From Cygnus atratus (Eukaryota; Chordata; Aves; Anseriformes; Anatidae), in NCBI RefSeq assembly GCF_013377495.2, contig NC_066362.1, positions 87,197,129-87,261,128 on the forward strand: 64,000 bases of DNA, read 5' to 3'. Each line of letters starts with the position of its first letter. The first letter of the stretch is position 1. The notes under the pieces were generated by a model. It worked only from the letters and a program-made list of their open reading frames with translations, was not told where the DNA came from and did not search any database. This document shows, in pieces, positions 62,955-64,000 of this stretch. Position numbers and translations under genes: made by a program.

Positions 62955-63857
62955 TGATGAGGTCGCTCCTCAGCCTTCTCTTCTCTAAGCTGAACAACCC
63001 AAGTTACCTCTGCTGCTCCTCATAAGTTTTCCCCTCTGGACCCTTCACCGTCTTTGTTGGCCTCCTTTGGACACTCTTAAGTTGTTTTGTACCCTCCTTC
63101 TACTGCGGTGCCCAGAACTGCTGACTCCTATCCAACTTGCCATCGACCAGAACCCCCAGCTCCTTTTCTGTGGGGCTGCTCTCCAGCCTCTCATCCCCCA
63201 GTCTGCATGTATGTTCAGGATTGCCCCTTTCCAGGGGAAGAATCCAGCACTCCCTCTTGTTAAACTGGATACAGTTGATGACCGCCCGGCACTCTAGTCT
63301 GTCAAGATCTCTCTGCAAGGCCTCTCTACCCTTGAGGGAGTCAACAACGCCTCCCAGTTCAGTGTCACCGGTTTAGTGTCACCTACTCAAAACACCTTCA
63401 AGTCCTACGCCCGAGTCTTTTATCAAGACATTGAAGAGAACCGGACCAAAAATGGAGCCCTGGGCAACGCCACTAGGGGCTGGCCAGCAGCCTGATGAAA
63501 CCCCATTTCCCATAACCCTTTGAGCCTGAGCCTTCAGCCAACTGTTCACCCACCATACTATGCATTTATCTAGCTGTAGGCTGGACGTTTTGTCCAGAAG
63601 GATACTGTGTGAAGCAGTATCAAAAGCTCTGCTGAAATCCAGAAAGATGACATCAGCTGGCTTCCCTAGGTCAACTAGATGGGAAACGTTGTCGTAAGAG
63701 GAAACGAAGTTCGTTCAGCAGGACTTTCCCCTCATCAACCTGTGTTGTCTATGACCGATGACCGCGTTGTCTTTCAAGTGTTTTTCAGTAACTCCTAGAA
63801 TAATTTTCTCCATACTTTTACCTGGCACTGAGGCGACACTGACAGGCCTGTAATTAC
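62955..63857 (-). mobile_element. CR1 LINE fragment, degraded RT region
   Basis: Minus-strand translations, broken across frames, give NYRPVSVASVPGK (near 63,820-63,857), the RT block DVIFLDFSRAFDTASHSILL (near 63,600-63,660), GVAQGSIFGPVLFNV (near 63,440-63,480), CRLGDERLESSPTEKELGVL, FWAPQ and finally FSLEKRRLRSDLIT near 62,955-62,995. This is CR1 ORF2 reverse transcriptase to just short of the C-terminus. It is more diverged than the copy at 41.7 kb and a different subfamily. An internal deletion joins DGKLDRSQ directly to QFWAPQ near 63,120, losing roughly 40-45 residues. Its 3' UTR and tail are missing. Confidence 0.85.
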
Positions 63858-63902
63858 CACGTCTTGGGCAGCCTGCTCTAGGTGGCCTTGCTTGAGCAGG
63901 GG
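63853..63902 (+). repeat. 50-bp direct repeat, copy B (CR1 junction)
   Basis: This matches copy A at 61,267-61,316 with one mismatch. The first bases (ATTACC) are here also the reverse complement of the CR1 RT codons for GNY in GNYRPVS, so the repeat starts across the junction between the minus-strand CR1 and the plus-strand CR1 3' end. Confidence 0.85.
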
Positions 63903-63965
63903 AAACGGACCAGGTGACCTCCAGAGGTCGCTTCCAACTTGAGCTGGTCTGTGGTTCTTTTTCTG
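63858..63965 (+). mobile_element. CR1 LINE 3' end fragment, opposite orientation
   Basis: Plus-strand sequence runs through the CR1 3'-UTR pattern (GCCTGCTCTAGGTGGCC, then GACCTCCAGAGGTC, then CTTCCAACTTGAG) and ends near GTGGTTCTTTTTCTGGC, a worn tail. It abuts the minus-strand CR1 head to head. It is about 105 bases long with a 5' truncation. Confidence 0.8.
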
Positions 63966-64000
63966 GCAAATGCTTCCCAATTGTGTGTCAGCGGTGCACT

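Larger units (their letters stand above)
63100..63969 (-). pseudogene. Broken CR1 ORF2 frames
   Basis: The CR1 ORF2 here survives as separate minus-strand pieces (for example 63,715-63,969 and 63,100-63,318) linked only by frameshifts. The first 30 residues of the upper piece come from the neighbouring opposite-strand CR1 3' end and are not ORF2 sequence. It encodes no functional protein. Confidence 0.7.

Overview
This window looks like nuclear DNA from a bird, or possibly another sauropsid. The evidence is several CR1 (chicken repeat 1) LINE fragments carrying the typical CR1 reverse-transcriptase motifs, one of them with the CR1 8-bp 3' tail. There is also one intronless, GC-rich open reading frame of the ITPRIP/ITPRIPL (Mab-21-like) family, which is multi-copy in many birds. 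Nothing prokaryotic is present: no operons, no dense coding and no Shine-Dalgarno-led genes.

Layout. Positions 1 to about 41,700 are AT-rich, almost free of recognisable transposons and contain no gene I can support. I see only homopolymer runs, short tandem repeats, one weak decayed CR1 3' end (about 30.48-30.57 kb) and several CpG-retaining or homeobox-site-rich blocks that read like conserved non-coding elements. This fits a gene desert or the inside of a very large intron. At 41,717-44,155 lies a well-preserved CR1 whose 5' part is inverted relative to its 3' part, as expected from twin priming. It is dead: it has one frameshift just before the FADD catalytic motif and two nonsense codons near the C-terminus. 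From 44.2 to 61 kb the sequence is again non-genic, with a CR1 scrap at 47.85-48.01 kb, a 72-codon leader-like ORF at 46.24 kb and a 247-codon ORF at 51.76 kb, neither of which I recognise.

The last 3 kb are different. A GC- and CpG-rich minus-strand ITPRIPL1-like reading frame (start 62,561, stop 61,524) encodes a signal peptide, a short helix, a membrane segment, an acidic linker and the first part of a Mab-21-like domain. It stops early, at 345 residues, and has its own AATAAA about 150 bases downstream. CR1 fragments of different subfamilies and orientations surround it, and a 50-bp direct repeat with one mismatch lies on both sides. This suggests the locus was truncated and shuffled by CR1-rich recombination or duplication.

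The genes here do not form a pathway. The most interesting items are the inverted CR1, the truncated ITPRIPL-like locus with its flanking direct repeats, and the cluster of candidate regulatory blocks in the desert. I did not find a wholly new system.
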